64,000 nucleotides of DNA from Xanthobacter oligotrophicus (GTDB taxonomy: Bacteria; Pseudomonadota; Alphaproteobacteria; Rhizobiales; Xanthobacteraceae), in assembly GCF_008364685.1 (NCBI RefSeq), contig NZ_VTTL01000011.1, forward strand, positions 124,001 to 188,000, read 5' to 3'. The translations under genes were made by a program, and so were the position numbers. The first letter of the stretch is position 1, and each line of letters starts with the position of its first letter. This document shows positions 54,717 through 63,269 of this stretch, one piece after another. The notes below the pieces were generated by a model. It did not search any database, was not told where the DNA came from, and saw only the letters and a program-made list of their open reading frames with translations.

Positions 54717-55238
54717 ATGAGCACCAAGGCTGAAGCCATCGATACAGATCCCTTCTCTGCCCTCGGCGAGGCATTGGAGACCGCAGCGGACACGCTTGGC
54801 GGAGCAGCCGCGAGCGCCAGCGCATCCGCCAAGGTGGCGGCGAAGAAGGTCCAGCACGGCTTCGGCTCGGCGGTCTACAATGCGGCTTACGGAGTGTCGT
54901 ATGGCGTTGTCTTCGGTGCCGTGTTCCTGAAGGAACTGCTCCCCGAGGAAAGCACCCTGCGTCGCGGCTTCGAGGAAGGCGCGGAAGCCGGTCGCGATGC
55001 GGCTCATCCGCCGAAGGCTCCCCCGCCGCGCAAGCCGTCGTCCCGCAAGAAGGCCGAGGTCGCCGTAGCCGAGGAAGCTCCGGTCGAGGTGGAAGCCGCG
55101 GCAGAGGAAGCGCCCGCTCCGAAGGCGAAGCGCGGCCGTGCGCGGCCGGCGGTCAAGGCCAAGCCCGTCCGTGCCGCTGCGAAGCCGCGCGCCACGAAGA
55201 AGGCTGCGGCCGCCGGCGAAGAGCCGACCGAGGCCTGA
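54717..55238 (+). CDS. alanine-rich protein with glycine-rich hydrophobic segment and histone-H1-like tail
   Basis: 173 residues from the ATG at 54717 (MSTKAEAIDTDPFSALGEALETA). An N-terminal Ala/Ser-rich helix (about residues 10-45) leads into a glycine/tyrosine hydrophobic stretch (GFGSAVYNAAYGVSYGVVFGAVFLKELL, about 49-76) that could insert in or lie on a membrane. A short acidic helix follows (STLRRGFEEGAEAGRDAA). The C-terminal 80 residues are Ala/Pro/Lys/Arg-rich, like PhaF or histone-H1-type tails. I do not recognise the family. By composition it might bind a granule surface or DNA. Confidence 0.65.
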   Translation: MSTKAEAIDTDPFSALGEALETAADTLGGAAASASASAKVAAKKVQHGFGSAVYNAAYGVSYGVVFGAVFLKELLPEESTLRRGFEEGAEAGRDAAHPPKAPPPRKPSSRKKAEVAVAEEAPVEVEAAAEEAPAPKAKRGRARPAVKAKPVRAAAKPRATKKAAAAGEEPTEA

Positions 55239-55620
55239 GGCCGGGCGTCGCGCCATCGCTTTCCGTCCGGCGTCTCTGGCGCCGGACGGCTTGGCGGTAC
55301 GCGTTATTCGAGGGCGGTACCCCTTTTCGCCCCCGACTTCGGATGGCACCGAGAGGGGCGTGCTCCGAGCGCCACGTGGGCCTGGCCGAGGGCTGATGCG
55401 CAAGGCTCTCGAACGAATTTCCCGCCCGCCCGCAGCCGGACCGCTCTTGCGGCTAACGGCAGAGGCGGGCCGCGACGCCTGAGCCTCGGGCCGGCCGGCG
55501 CGCCTTCGCTCCCACATAATTCTGCGTCGCAAATCAGCCGCCCTGAACCGCACGGGAAGCCGGCCGGCGATGATGTTCTGGTGCGGACGGAAGCAATAGC
55601 TCGCATTCAATGCGTGGCGC
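55239..55620. other. intergenic region carrying the third GGGGCGTGCTCC copy
   Basis: The 12-mer lies at 55355-55366, preceded by an imperfect hairpin (CGCCCCCGACTTCGG against CCGAGAGGGGCG). The rest holds no supported gene. Confidence 0.5.
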
Positions 55621-55648
55621 TTGACATGTCACTTTAATTACATAAAGT
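55621..55648 (+). promoter_or_regulatory. sigma-70-type promoter of the sulfate-binding protein gene
   Basis: TTGACA at 55621-55626 and TAAAGT at 55643-55648, 16 bases apart, in an AT-rich patch 33 bases before the start codon. Confidence 0.5.
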
Positions 55649-55680
55649 CGATAGACTGAATAGAAAATGGAGCCGCGACT

Positions 55681-56742
55681 GTGGCTGAAGGCAGCAAGCG
55701 GCTCGGTTTCCGGCGCATTCCTTGGCTCAATATCGGCGCCGTCGTCGCGATCGCGGTTGCTGGCCTCGTTCTGGTGACGAAGAACAGCCAGGGCTTTGTT
55801 GCCCATTACATCCTGAATGTCTCCTACGACCCCACGCGGGAACTCTATCAGGCCCTCAATCCGCAATTCATCAAGCAGTATGAAGCGCAAAGCGGATCGT
55901 CTGTTGCGGTCCGGCAGTCCCATGCGGGCTCGTCCTATCAGGCCCGGCTGGTGGCGAAGGGCGAGCTCAAGGCGGATGTGGTGACGCTGGGCCTGCCGTC
56001 CGACGTGGATGCGCTCCGCAACAAGGGCCTTATTCCCGACGGGTGGGAGAAAAGACTTCCCAACAATTCGCGCCCCTATGAATCGACCATTGTCTTCGTG
56101 GTGCGGAAAGGTAATCCGCACGCTATTCACGACTGGCCGGACCTTGCGAAGGGTGGCGTGGAGGTGATCGTCCCGGACCCGAAGACGTCCGGCAACGGCA
56201 AGCTCGCGGCCCTCGCCGCCTGGGGGTCCGTGGTGGTGCGTGGCGGCGACGAGCGCGAGGCGCGCGCTCTGCTGAAGGCCATCTACGACCACGCGCCGTT
56301 TCTCGATCCGGCGGCGCGGTCCGCCGGCGTCGCGTTCGCGGTGGAGAAGAAGGGCGATGTCCATCTCGCGTGGGAGAACGAGGCCCTGCGTGAAGCGAAG
56401 GAATCGAAGGGCGCGCTGGAGGTGGTCTATCCGCCCATCAGCATTCGTGCCGAGCCCACCGTGGCCTGGGTCGATGCCAATGTGGTCAAGCACGGCAGCG
56501 AGGTGCAGGCGAAGGCCTACCTGAACTTCCTCTTCACCGACGAGGCGCAGGAGATCATCGCGCGCGAGGGCTATCGGCCGTTCAACGCGCAGATCCTCGC
56601 CCGTCACGCAGATCGCCTGCCGGACATCCGCCTGTTCCCGATCACCGCCATCGCGCGGGACTGGGTCGATGCGCAGAACCGCTTCTTCGCCGAGAACGGG
56701 ATCATCGATGCCGTCTATTCGCCGAAGCCCCGTATCGACTGA
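55681..56742 (+). CDS. sbp: sulfate ABC transporter substrate-binding protein
   Basis: 353 residues from a GTG at 55681 with GGAG upstream. A single N-terminal hydrophobic helix (IGAVVAIAVAGLVLV) serves as signal or anchor. The mature start NVSYDPTRELYQALNPQFIKQY is the sulfate-binding family signature, and the later VEVIVPDPKTSGNGKLAALAAWG is also typical. It delivers sulfate to the CysTWA importer. It is separated from cysTWA by five unrelated genes and is followed, 58 bases on, by a SulP transporter. Confidence 0.94.
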   Translation: MAEGSKRLGFRRIPWLNIGAVVAIAVAGLVLVTKNSQGFVAHYILNVSYDPTRELYQALNPQFIKQYEAQSGSSVAVRQSHAGSSYQARLVAKGELKADVVTLGLPSDVDALRNKGLIPDGWEKRLPNNSRPYESTIVFVVRKGNPHAIHDWPDLAKGGVEVIVPDPKTSGNGKLAALAAWGSVVVRGGDEREARALLKAIYDHAPFLDPAARSAGVAFAVEKKGDVHLAWENEALREAKESKGALEVVYPPISIRAEPTVAWVDANVVKHGSEVQAKAYLNFLFTDEAQEIIAREGYRPFNAQILARHADRLPDIRLFPITAIARDWVDAQNRFFAENGIIDAVYSPKPRID

Positions 56743-56800
56743 ACGCGGCCACGGTTTTTCCCGCTTTTTCTTTCTGCTGCCCGCGCCGCAAGGATAGGAC

Positions 56801-58627
56801 ATGACCGACGCAGCCAAAGCCATCCCCGCTCCAAAAGCTGCAGGCGGTGTCGCGCGCACGCTGGGCATCGTGCGTGCCGATTTGGTGGCCGGCCTGACCG
56901 TCGCGGCGCTGTCCCTGCCGCAGAGCATGGCCTACGCGCTGGTGGCGGGGGTCGATCCGCGCTTCGGCCTCTACACGGCTATCGTGTTCACGGCGGTGGC
57001 GGCGATCTTCGGCTCGTCGCGCCATCTCATCAATGGTCCGACCGGGGCCGTGTCCCTCGTGGTGTTCAGCGCGCTCGCCATCTTCGATCCCCAGGCGCAG
57101 CTTGATTCCTTCGAGGCCATGTTCCTCCTCGCCATCATGATCGGCGCCATCCAGATCCTGATCGCCGTCACCCGCCTCGGCGACCTCACGCGCTACATCT
57201 CCGAATCGGTAGTCACCGGCTTCATCATCGGCGCGGCGACGCTCACCATCATCGGGCAGGTGGCGAACGCGCTCGGGATCAAGGCGCAGGGAACCGGCCA
57301 CCAGCACGTGCTGGAGCGGCTCTATCTCACCCTGACCCAGGATGCGCCCTGGAACTGGAAGGCGGTGACCGTCAGCGTCGGCGCCGTCATCCTCGCCATC
57401 GCGTCGCGCAAGCTCGTGCGGCGCTATCGGCTGCCCCAGCTCGACATGCTGTTCGTCTTCATCTTCGGCGCCGGGGCCGCCTATCTGGCAGGATGGTCGA
57501 CTGCGGCCCCGGGCGCGAAACCCGCCATCGCGCTGATCGAGGCGATCCCCTCCAGCCTGCCGTCGCTGCATGTGCCGGAGGTGAAAGCCAGCTGGGCCAT
57601 CGATCTCAGCGCCAGCGCGGCGGCCATCGCCATCCTCGGCCTGCTGGAGGCCTTGGCCATCGCCAAGGCCATCGCCCACAAGTCAGGCCAGAAGCTCGAC
57701 TATAATCGCCAGATCCTCGCCGAGGGCATCGGCAATCTGGCCGGTGGCTTCTTCCGCTGCATGCCGGGAGCCGGATCGCTCTCGCGCACGGCCATCAATT
57801 ACCAGGCCGGCGCCGCGACGCGCTTTTCGGGCCTGGTCACGGCGGGCTTCGTCGCCATCACAGTGCTGGCATTTGCGCCGCTCGCCTCCTACGTGCCCAA
57901 GGCGCTGCTCTCCGGCCTGCTCATGGTGGCGGCGGCGCGGCTCTTCGATTTCGAGCGGCTGCGCTACATCCTGCGCGGATCGCGTTACGACGCCGCGCTG
58001 CTCGTCGCCACCGCCTTTGCCGCGATCGCCATCAACATCGAGTTCGCGATCCTCATCGGCGCCGCCATCTCCATCGCCTGGTACGTGACTCGCGCGTCCC
58101 GGCTGAAGGCGGCCGAACTGGTGGTGACACCCGAGCGGGTGGTGCGGGCGCGCGTGGCGACGGATCCGCCGGCCCAGGGCGTGCTGATCTATGACTTCGA
58201 GGGGGAACTCTTCTTCGGCGCCGCGCCCGACCTTGAGCGTTTCCTGGAGCAGGCGACCCACGATGCCGACCGGCAGGGCATCCGCTACATCGTGCTGCGA
58301 CTGAAGCGGGTGCGCAATCCGGACGTGGTGGGCCTCGAGGTGCTCGACATCTTCCTCAAGGATGCGCAGGAGCGCGGGCTCACGGTGCTGCTTGCCGGCG
58401 TGCGGCCGGATCTTCTGGCCGCCTTGGAGCGGATCGGCATTGCCGATCGCCTGCCCGCTGACCGTATCTTCCTTGAGGAATCGGAAGACTTCTCGGCGAC
58501 CTTGAAGGCCATCCGTCGCGCCTATGCGCTGGCGGCCATCGATGTCCGCTCCGACCCGGCCCGGCGCGGCCTGCGCGGCGACTGGGAAGACCTCAGCAGC
58601 GCGAAGCTCGCTTACTATCTGGTCTGA
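56801..58627 (+). CDS. SulP family anion transporter with STAS domain
   Basis: 608 residues. Ten or more membrane helices with SulP landmarks near the N-terminus (LRIVRADLVAGLTVAALSLPQSMAYALVAGVDPRFGLYTA class) and NLAGGFFRCMPGAGSLSRTAINYQAGAATRFSG in the middle. The C-terminal 150 residues are a STAS domain (VLIYDFEGELFFGAAPDLERFLE...). Members carry sulfate, bicarbonate or dicarboxylates. The neighbouring sbp makes sulfate likely, although the N-terminal placement in an operon with sbp is the only support. Probably co-transcribed with sbp. Confidence 0.92.
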   Translation: MTDAAKAIPAPKAAGGVARTLGIVRADLVAGLTVAALSLPQSMAYALVAGVDPRFGLYTAIVFTAVAAIFGSSRHLINGPTGAVSLVVFSALAIFDPQAQLDSFEAMFLLAIMIGAIQILIAVTRLGDLTRYISESVVTGFIIGAATLTIIGQVANALGIKAQGTGHQHVLERLYLTLTQDAPWNWKAVTVSVGAVILAIASRKLVRRYRLPQLDMLFVFIFGAGAAYLAGWSTAAPGAKPAIALIEAIPSSLPSLHVPEVKASWAIDLSASAAAIAILGLLEALAIAKAIAHKSGQKLDYNRQILAEGIGNLAGGFFRCMPGAGSLSRTAINYQAGAATRFSGLVTAGFVAITVLAFAPLASYVPKALLSGLLMVAAARLFDFERLRYILRGSRYDAALLVATAFAAIAINIEFAILIGAAISIAWYVTRASRLKAAELVVTPERVVRARVATDPPAQGVLIYDFEGELFFGAAPDLERFLEQATHDADRQGIRYIVLRLKRVRNPDVVGLEVLDIFLKDAQERGLTVLLAGVRPDLLAALERIGIADRLPADRIFLEESEDFSATLKAIRRAYALAAIDVRSDPARRGLRGDWEDLSSAKLAYYLV

Positions 58628-58670
58628 TGCCGCGCGCAACCACGCCTTGCCATCCGTTGATGACGGGCGC

Positions 58671-58904
58671 TCAGCGCTGAGGCGCGGGCGCGGAAAACCA
58701 CGACGGTGTGGTGGTCAAGCTCTTGCCGAGTTCTTGCAACGTGTCGGCGCTCAGCACCACCTCGGGGCCAGCATGGAAGGCTCCGCAGTCAGGGGCCGTG
58801 AAATGGCAGGCGCCCCGGTGGTCCGGGCGCTCCAGAACGGAGCGCCGGCCGCCCACGAGGCCGAAGGTGCCGGCGGGCTCGATGGCAAAGGATACGCCCG
58901 GCAC
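58671..58904 (-). pseudogene. possible remnant of an oligopeptide-type ABC ATP-binding gene
   Basis: A 77-codon frame whose start (GVSFAIEPAGTFGLVGG) resembles the segment before Walker A in Dpp/Opp ATPases. A few codons later comes RPDHRGACHF, like the C-terminal end of those proteins. The middle of about 200 residues, with Walker A, signature and Walker B, is absent. This could be an internal deletion remnant. The resemblance is short and may be chance. Confidence 0.35.
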
Positions 58905-58959
58905 CGATGGCGCGCGGCGCGGACGCGGCCCAGGACACCAAGGGTTGGGACATCAAGGG

Positions 58960-59685
58960 TCAGGACAGGGCGCGCCCGCCGCCGTCCACGAATAGGTTGG
59001 CGCCGGTGATGAAGCGGGCTTCGTCGGAGAGCAGGAAGGCCACCGCATCGGCGACGTCCGTGGGCAGTCCCGGGCCGGGAATGGGCGTCTGCGACGGCTT
59101 TCCCGTTCCGGCGGCATTCAGGGCGTCGAGGCGCGGGGACTTGATGGGGCCGGGGGACACGGCATTCACGCGCACGCCCTTCGGCCCGTAGACGGCGCCG
59201 AGGCCGTGCACCAGCAGGATCAATGCGGCATTGACGGACGAGCCGGGCAAATGCTGCGGCGAGGGATCGATGCCGCCGCGCCCGCTCAGGACGACCACGC
59301 TGCCCTTGCCCGCGGCGATGAAGTGCGGCAGCGCCGCACGCACCAGCCGGACCGTGCCGAGCAGCTTGGCGTCGATCACCTGCTGCCAGGCCGCATCGTC
59401 CAGCTCCAGGAAATCGCCGAAGACCGGCACGTTGGTGCTGGTCACGAGCCCGTCGAGGCGTCCGAACCGGGCGACGATCTCCTGCGCCGCCGCGTCCGTC
59501 GCCGCCGAGGAGGTGACGTCGAGGGGCAGGGGCACGATGCGCTCGCTCTCCGGCAGGGTCTCGCGGCGCCGGGAGGAGGCGATGACGGTCGCGCCCGCGG
59601 CGGCGAGCCGTTCGGCGCTCGCCCGCCCGAGCGCACCGGAGGCGCCGGTAATCCAGATGACCTTGCCCTCGAAGCCCGCTCTCAT
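58960..59685 (-). CDS. SDR family protein lacking the catalytic Tyr-x3-Lys
   Basis: 241 residues with a classical short-chain dehydrogenase fold: nucleotide-binding TGASGALGRASAERLA, PLDVTSS, the N-x-x-x region replaced by TSTNVPVFG, and the C-terminal VRVNAVSPGPIKSPRLD and FITGANLFVDGGG. At the active site, where Y-x3-K should stand, the sequence reads HLPGSSVNAAL, so tyrosine and lysine are both missing. It may bind a nucleotide without dehydrogenase activity. It precedes a MmgE/PrpD gene cluster on the same strand and could be in its operon (38-base gap). Confidence 0.85.
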   Translation of the reverse strand: MRAGFEGKVIWITGASGALGRASAERLAAAGATVIASSRRRETLPESERIVPLPLDVTSSAATDAAAQEIVARFGRLDGLVTSTNVPVFGDFLELDDAAWQQVIDAKLLGTVRLVRAALPHFIAAGKGSVVVLSGRGGIDPSPQHLPGSSVNAALILLVHGLGAVYGPKGVRVNAVSPGPIKSPRLDALNAAGTGKPSQTPIPGPGLPTDVADAVAFLLSDEARFITGANLFVDGGGRALS

Positions 59686-59723
59686 CTCTTGCTCTCCTTG
59701 TCGGCTTGCATGCGTTTGCCGGG

Positions 59724-61109
59724 TCAGCGCACCAGGTCGAACAGCGCGGAAATGTCATCCACGCCTTCCAGCCGCCCGATGCGCTGGATCAGCGCGTCCG
59801 CCTGCGCCTTGGCGAGGGCGCTGGGGCCGAAGGTGAGACTGCCGACGAGCTTGGCGTAGATCTCCTCTTCGGAGAGAGGCGCCGCTGGGCTGCCGGGCAG
59901 GGTTTCGACACGCTGATGAAGGCGGCGTCCGTCATGGGTCTCGAAGGTCACGTCCGCCGGGGCGAAGGTGCCGGTGCGGGTCTCGTCCACGCGCACGGAC
60001 AGGCGATCCACGATGGGCCGGATGGCGGGATCGAGCACCGCCAACGGCTCGATGTCGGCGAGGCCGAATGCGCCGCGCAGCAGGGTGGCGGCGACGCCGT
60101 AGCGCACGTTGAACTGCCCCGCGACCTGCGGGTTCGCCTCCGGCGTGAACGCCCCACCCACGAGACGGTCCATGTAGGGAGTAATGACAATCTCGCCCCG
60201 CGCCACATCGTCGGCGCCGATGCCGTGGCGTTCCACCAGTTCGCTTGCCGCCTGGAGCGCCGCGTGGCTGCAGCCGCAGGCGGGGAAGCGCTTCAGTGCT
60301 GTCTCCAGCAGCAGGTAGCGGCTGCCGAAGCCGTCGAGCACGTCCGCCGCCGCGCCGTCCTCGAACAGCGCGAACAGGCCGAACGGTCCCTCGAACGCCG
60401 CCTTCGGGCCGGTGACGCCGAGGGCCGCGAGGTCTGCTGAGATGACGCCGTCGCGGGCGGCGAAGGCCGATTGCAGGCGCTTCGTCAGGCGCTGCTCCAC
60501 ATGGCTCTGCTGGGTGCCGCCGGCCTGGCACAAAGCGATGCCGAGCGCGTTGTGGGTGCGGCTCACGTCGAGGCCGCGCAGCCGGGCTGAGGCCAGCGTG
60601 GCGCCGAAGATGCCGGCGATGGAGGTGTGAAACCAGCCCCTGTTGGAGGTGGTGGCGGCGGCGAGGCGGATGGTCAGTTCGTTGCCCAGCGCCAGCGCGG
60701 CGATGAGCTCGCGGCCGCTGCGGCGCTGCTGCTCCGCCACGGCGATGGCAGCGGGCACGACGATGACATCCGCATGCACCTGCCCCGCGAGGCTGTCGAA
60801 ATCGAGGGCGGCGCCCAGCGTGCCGTTGAAGAAGGCGGCGGCCGAAGGTTCGCGCCGCGTGCCGCGATGGCCCCACAGGCTGGCATGGCCCGGGGCGCCG
60901 CGCAGCGCCATGGCGCGCGCCGCATTCACCCCGCCCGCCTCGCCCGCCGCCCACGCCACGGCGAGGGTGTCCAGCAGCACGCGCTTGGTGGTGGCCACGA
61001 CGCTGGCGGGCAGGTCGTCATAGCCGATGCGCGCAGCGGACTGGACCACGGCCGCGGTGACATCGGGGCGAGCGGCGGCGTCGGACGGGTGCTTCACGGA
61101 GATGAACAT
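59724..61109 (-). CDS. MmgE/PrpD family protein
   Basis: 461 residues from the ATG at 61109 (MFISVKHPSDAAARPDV); the longer open frame upstream is a shadow of the binding-protein gene. Family features: LPASVVATTKRVLLDTLAVAWAAG, AAFFNGTLGAALDFDSLAGQVHADVIVVPAAIAVAE, GWFHTSIAGIFGATLASARL and LKRFPACGCSHAALQAASEL. PrpD itself dehydrates 2-methylcitrate, but many homologues act on other polycarboxylates. Associated here with NitT/TauT-type transport genes, so the imported compound may be its substrate or precursor. Confidence 0.88.
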   Translation of the reverse strand: MFISVKHPSDAAARPDVTAAVVQSAARIGYDDLPASVVATTKRVLLDTLAVAWAAGEAGGVNAARAMALRGAPGHASLWGHRGTRREPSAAAFFNGTLGAALDFDSLAGQVHADVIVVPAAIAVAEQQRRSGRELIAALALGNELTIRLAAATTSNRGWFHTSIAGIFGATLASARLRGLDVSRTHNALGIALCQAGGTQQSHVEQRLTKRLQSAFAARDGVISADLAALGVTGPKAAFEGPFGLFALFEDGAAADVLDGFGSRYLLLETALKRFPACGCSHAALQAASELVERHGIGADDVARGEIVITPYMDRLVGGAFTPEANPQVAGQFNVRYGVAATLLRGAFGLADIEPLAVLDPAIRPIVDRLSVRVDETRTGTFAPADVTFETHDGRRLHQRVETLPGSPAAPLSEEEIYAKLVGSLTFGPSALAKAQADALIQRIGRLEGVDDISALFDLVR

Positions 61110-61135
61110 GGCGGTGCCCTGAAAAGGTTCGCCGC

Positions 61136-62173
61136 TCAATCGACGGCGGTGGTGGCGTTGAAAGTGGTGTTGAACTCGACGCCGACGTCGATCTTCCGTG
61201 CGATCGCGCCGGCCTCGAACAGGGTGTCGGCGATCTTCTGCTCGCGGCGGATCAGGTCGGCGTCGATGGGGCGGAAGCGGGCCTTGCCGAATTCCACATA
61301 ATAGCGGGCGCGCGCCGCGCTCTGCTTCACCCGGTCCACATAGATGCGCTCGACCGTGTCGAGGTTGGCCGAATACCAGGCGAAGTAGCGCCCGAGCCGG
61401 CCGAGGAAATCGTCGAGCACGGCGCGCCGGGCGGGATCGGCGATGGCCTCGCCACGGGCGGCGAACACACCGAGGGTCGGCACGTCGAGGTCGTCGCTGG
61501 TGAGCACGATGCGGGCCTGGCCCTTCTCCACCGCCTCGCCCACCAGTGCGCCGACGCCGGAATAGACATCCACGTGGTCGGCATTGAAGGCGGTGGCGGC
61601 CGCATTGCCGTCGCCGAACTGGACCGGCTCGATCTCGGAGGCAGTCAGGCCGGCTTTCTTCAGGGCGAGGAGATACTGGACATAGTTGAGGCCGCCGAAA
61701 TTGAAGGCCCACTTGCGGCCCTTGAGGTCTTCCGGCCGCTCTGCGTTGGTGCGGGTGCGAGCGGCGGTGACGATGCGGGGATAGCGCGCGTCGGTGTTGC
61801 GCCAGCCGGCGATGATCTGGAGCGGGGGCACCTTCTGCGCCCAGGCGTCCGGCGCCTTGGCCTGCTCGATGATGAGGGAGGTGTCGCCGAGATGGGCAAG
61901 GTCGATGGCCTTGGAATAGACCGCCGAGAGCTGCGCCGCCGGCCCTGGAAGCACCACCCACTCCACGCCATAGGGTGCGTCGTCGAAGACGCCGGAGGCG
62001 CGGGCCAGCTCCGGCAGGGTGGAATCCTGGTAGCCCACCTTCAGCCTGGCATCCGCCGCCTGCGTCGTGGCGCAGGACAGCGCCGCCAGCGCGCCGGCGA
62101 GGAACAGGGCTCCCCACCGCTGGAAGGGCGTGGCAAAGGCGGTCTTCGCCGAGGCACGATTTGCGGACGTCAT
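61136..62173 (-). CDS. NitT/TauT-type ABC transporter substrate-binding protein (copy 1)
   Basis: 345 residues with a signal peptide (GALFLAGALAALSCATTQAADA) and GGGAG ribosome site before the ATG at 62173. The mature protein resembles SsuA/TauA-type binding proteins: LKVGYQDSTLPELARASG, WVVLPGPAAQLSAVYSKAIDLAHLGDTSLIIEQ, GRKWAFNFGGLNYVQYLLAL. It is paralogous over its whole length to the next gene upstream, so the pair arose by tandem duplication. Substrate unknown: sulfonate, nitrile, thiamine precursor or aromatic acid are all possible. Confidence 0.9.
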   Translation of the reverse strand: MTSANRASAKTAFATPFQRWGALFLAGALAALSCATTQAADARLKVGYQDSTLPELARASGVFDDAPYGVEWVVLPGPAAQLSAVYSKAIDLAHLGDTSLIIEQAKAPDAWAQKVPPLQIIAGWRNTDARYPRIVTAARTRTNAERPEDLKGRKWAFNFGGLNYVQYLLALKKAGLTASEIEPVQFGDGNAAATAFNADHVDVYSGVGALVGEAVEKGQARIVLTSDDLDVPTLGVFAARGEAIADPARRAVLDDFLGRLGRYFAWYSANLDTVERIYVDRVKQSAARARYYVEFGKARFRPIDADLIRREQKIADTLFEAGAIARKIDVGVEFNTTFNATTAVD

Positions 62174-62199
62174 GGCGTTCTCCCTGCCGGCCCGGCTGC

Positions 62200-63225
62200 T
62201 CAGTTGCCGCCGACTGTGGCGGCGTTGAAGCTGCGGTTGAACTCGACGTTCACGTCGATCTTCTTGGGGACCGCCCCGGCCTCGAACAGCACGTCGGCGA
62301 TGTGCTGCTCGCGCTTCACCAGATCGTCGTCGAGCGGGCGGAAATTGGCCTTCTGGTAGACCGTGGTTAGCTTGGCGCGGGCGGGGGTCTGCTTGACCTT
62401 GTCGATGTAGAGCTTTTCCACCGTGTCAAGGTTGTTGGCGTACCAGGTCCAATGGGTGCGCACCCGGGCGAGGAAGTCGGCGATGGCCGCCTTCTTGGCG
62501 GGATCCTTCAGCACGTCACCGCGCGCGGTGAAGACGTTGAGCGCCGGGATGTCCAGCTCGTCGCTGTTGACGATGACGCGCGCCGCGCCCTTCTCGATGG
62601 CTTCGCCCACCGGCGCGATGGAGCCGGAATAGGCGTCCACGCGGCCCGAGTTGAACGCCGCCGCCGTGGCATTCTGGTCGCCGAGCTGCACCGGCTCGTA
62701 GTCCTTCGGCGTCAGGCCCGCCTTCAGGCCGGACAGGACGTATTGCAGGTAGTTGAAGCCACCGAAATTGTACGCCCACTTCTTGCCGCGCAGCTCCGCC
62801 AGCGTGTTGATATTGGCATCCGTGCGCACCACCGTGACGATGGGCGGATACTTCGCATCATTGGCCCGCCAGCCGGCGACGATCTGCAACGGCGGGTTGG
62901 CGGCGGACCAGTCGTCCTTCGCCTTGCCCTGTTCGATGATGAGCGAGGTGTCGCCCATGTGGCCCACATCGATGTTCTTCGAGTAGAGGGCCGAGAGCTG
63001 GGCCGCCGGGCCGGGCAGGATCACCCATTCGACCTCGTAGGGCGCGCCTTCCAGGACTTTGGAGGCGTCCACCGTGGAGGGCACCGTGAGGTCCTGGTAG
63101 CCCACCAGCAGCTTCACCTTTTCGCCCTGCGCGGCGGCAGGCGCCATGGCCGAGAGCGAGGACAGGACAAGGCCGGTGCCGGCGGCGAGCACGAGACGGC
63201 GGGAGGGGAGGCGGGAGAAGGTCAC
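62200..63225 (-). CDS. NitT/TauT-type ABC transporter substrate-binding protein (copy 2)
   Basis: 341 residues from a GTG at 63225 with GGAG upstream. Signal peptide with an SRRLVLAAGTGLVLSSLSAM twin-arginine-like start. It aligns throughout with copy 1 (VGYQDLTVPSTVDASK, WVILPGPAAQLSALYSKNIDVGHMGDTSLIIEQ, GKKWAYNFGGFNYLQYVLSG), by eye at clearly more than half identity. Having two binding proteins for one ATPase suggests two related ligands. Confidence 0.9.
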   Translation of the reverse strand: MTFSRLPSRRLVLAAGTGLVLSSLSAMAPAAAQGEKVKLLVGYQDLTVPSTVDASKVLEGAPYEVEWVILPGPAAQLSALYSKNIDVGHMGDTSLIIEQGKAKDDWSAANPPLQIVAGWRANDAKYPPIVTVVRTDANINTLAELRGKKWAYNFGGFNYLQYVLSGLKAGLTPKDYEPVQLGDQNATAAAFNSGRVDAYSGSIAPVGEAIEKGAARVIVNSDELDIPALNVFTARGDVLKDPAKKAAIADFLARVRTHWTWYANNLDTVEKLYIDKVKQTPARAKLTTVYQKANFRPLDDDLVKREQHIADVLFEAGAVPKKIDVNVEFNRSFNAATVGGN

Positions 63226-63269
63226 GCAAGGAACTCCGGGGGTGAATCAAGGGGCTGGGTCGGGTCGCC

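Noticed and set aside
59724-62117. 797-codon frame suggesting a binding protein fused to MmgE/PrpD
   Set aside because: The upstream half is a frame-shifted shadow of the binding-protein gene at 61136-62173; the MmgE/PrpD start is at 61109.
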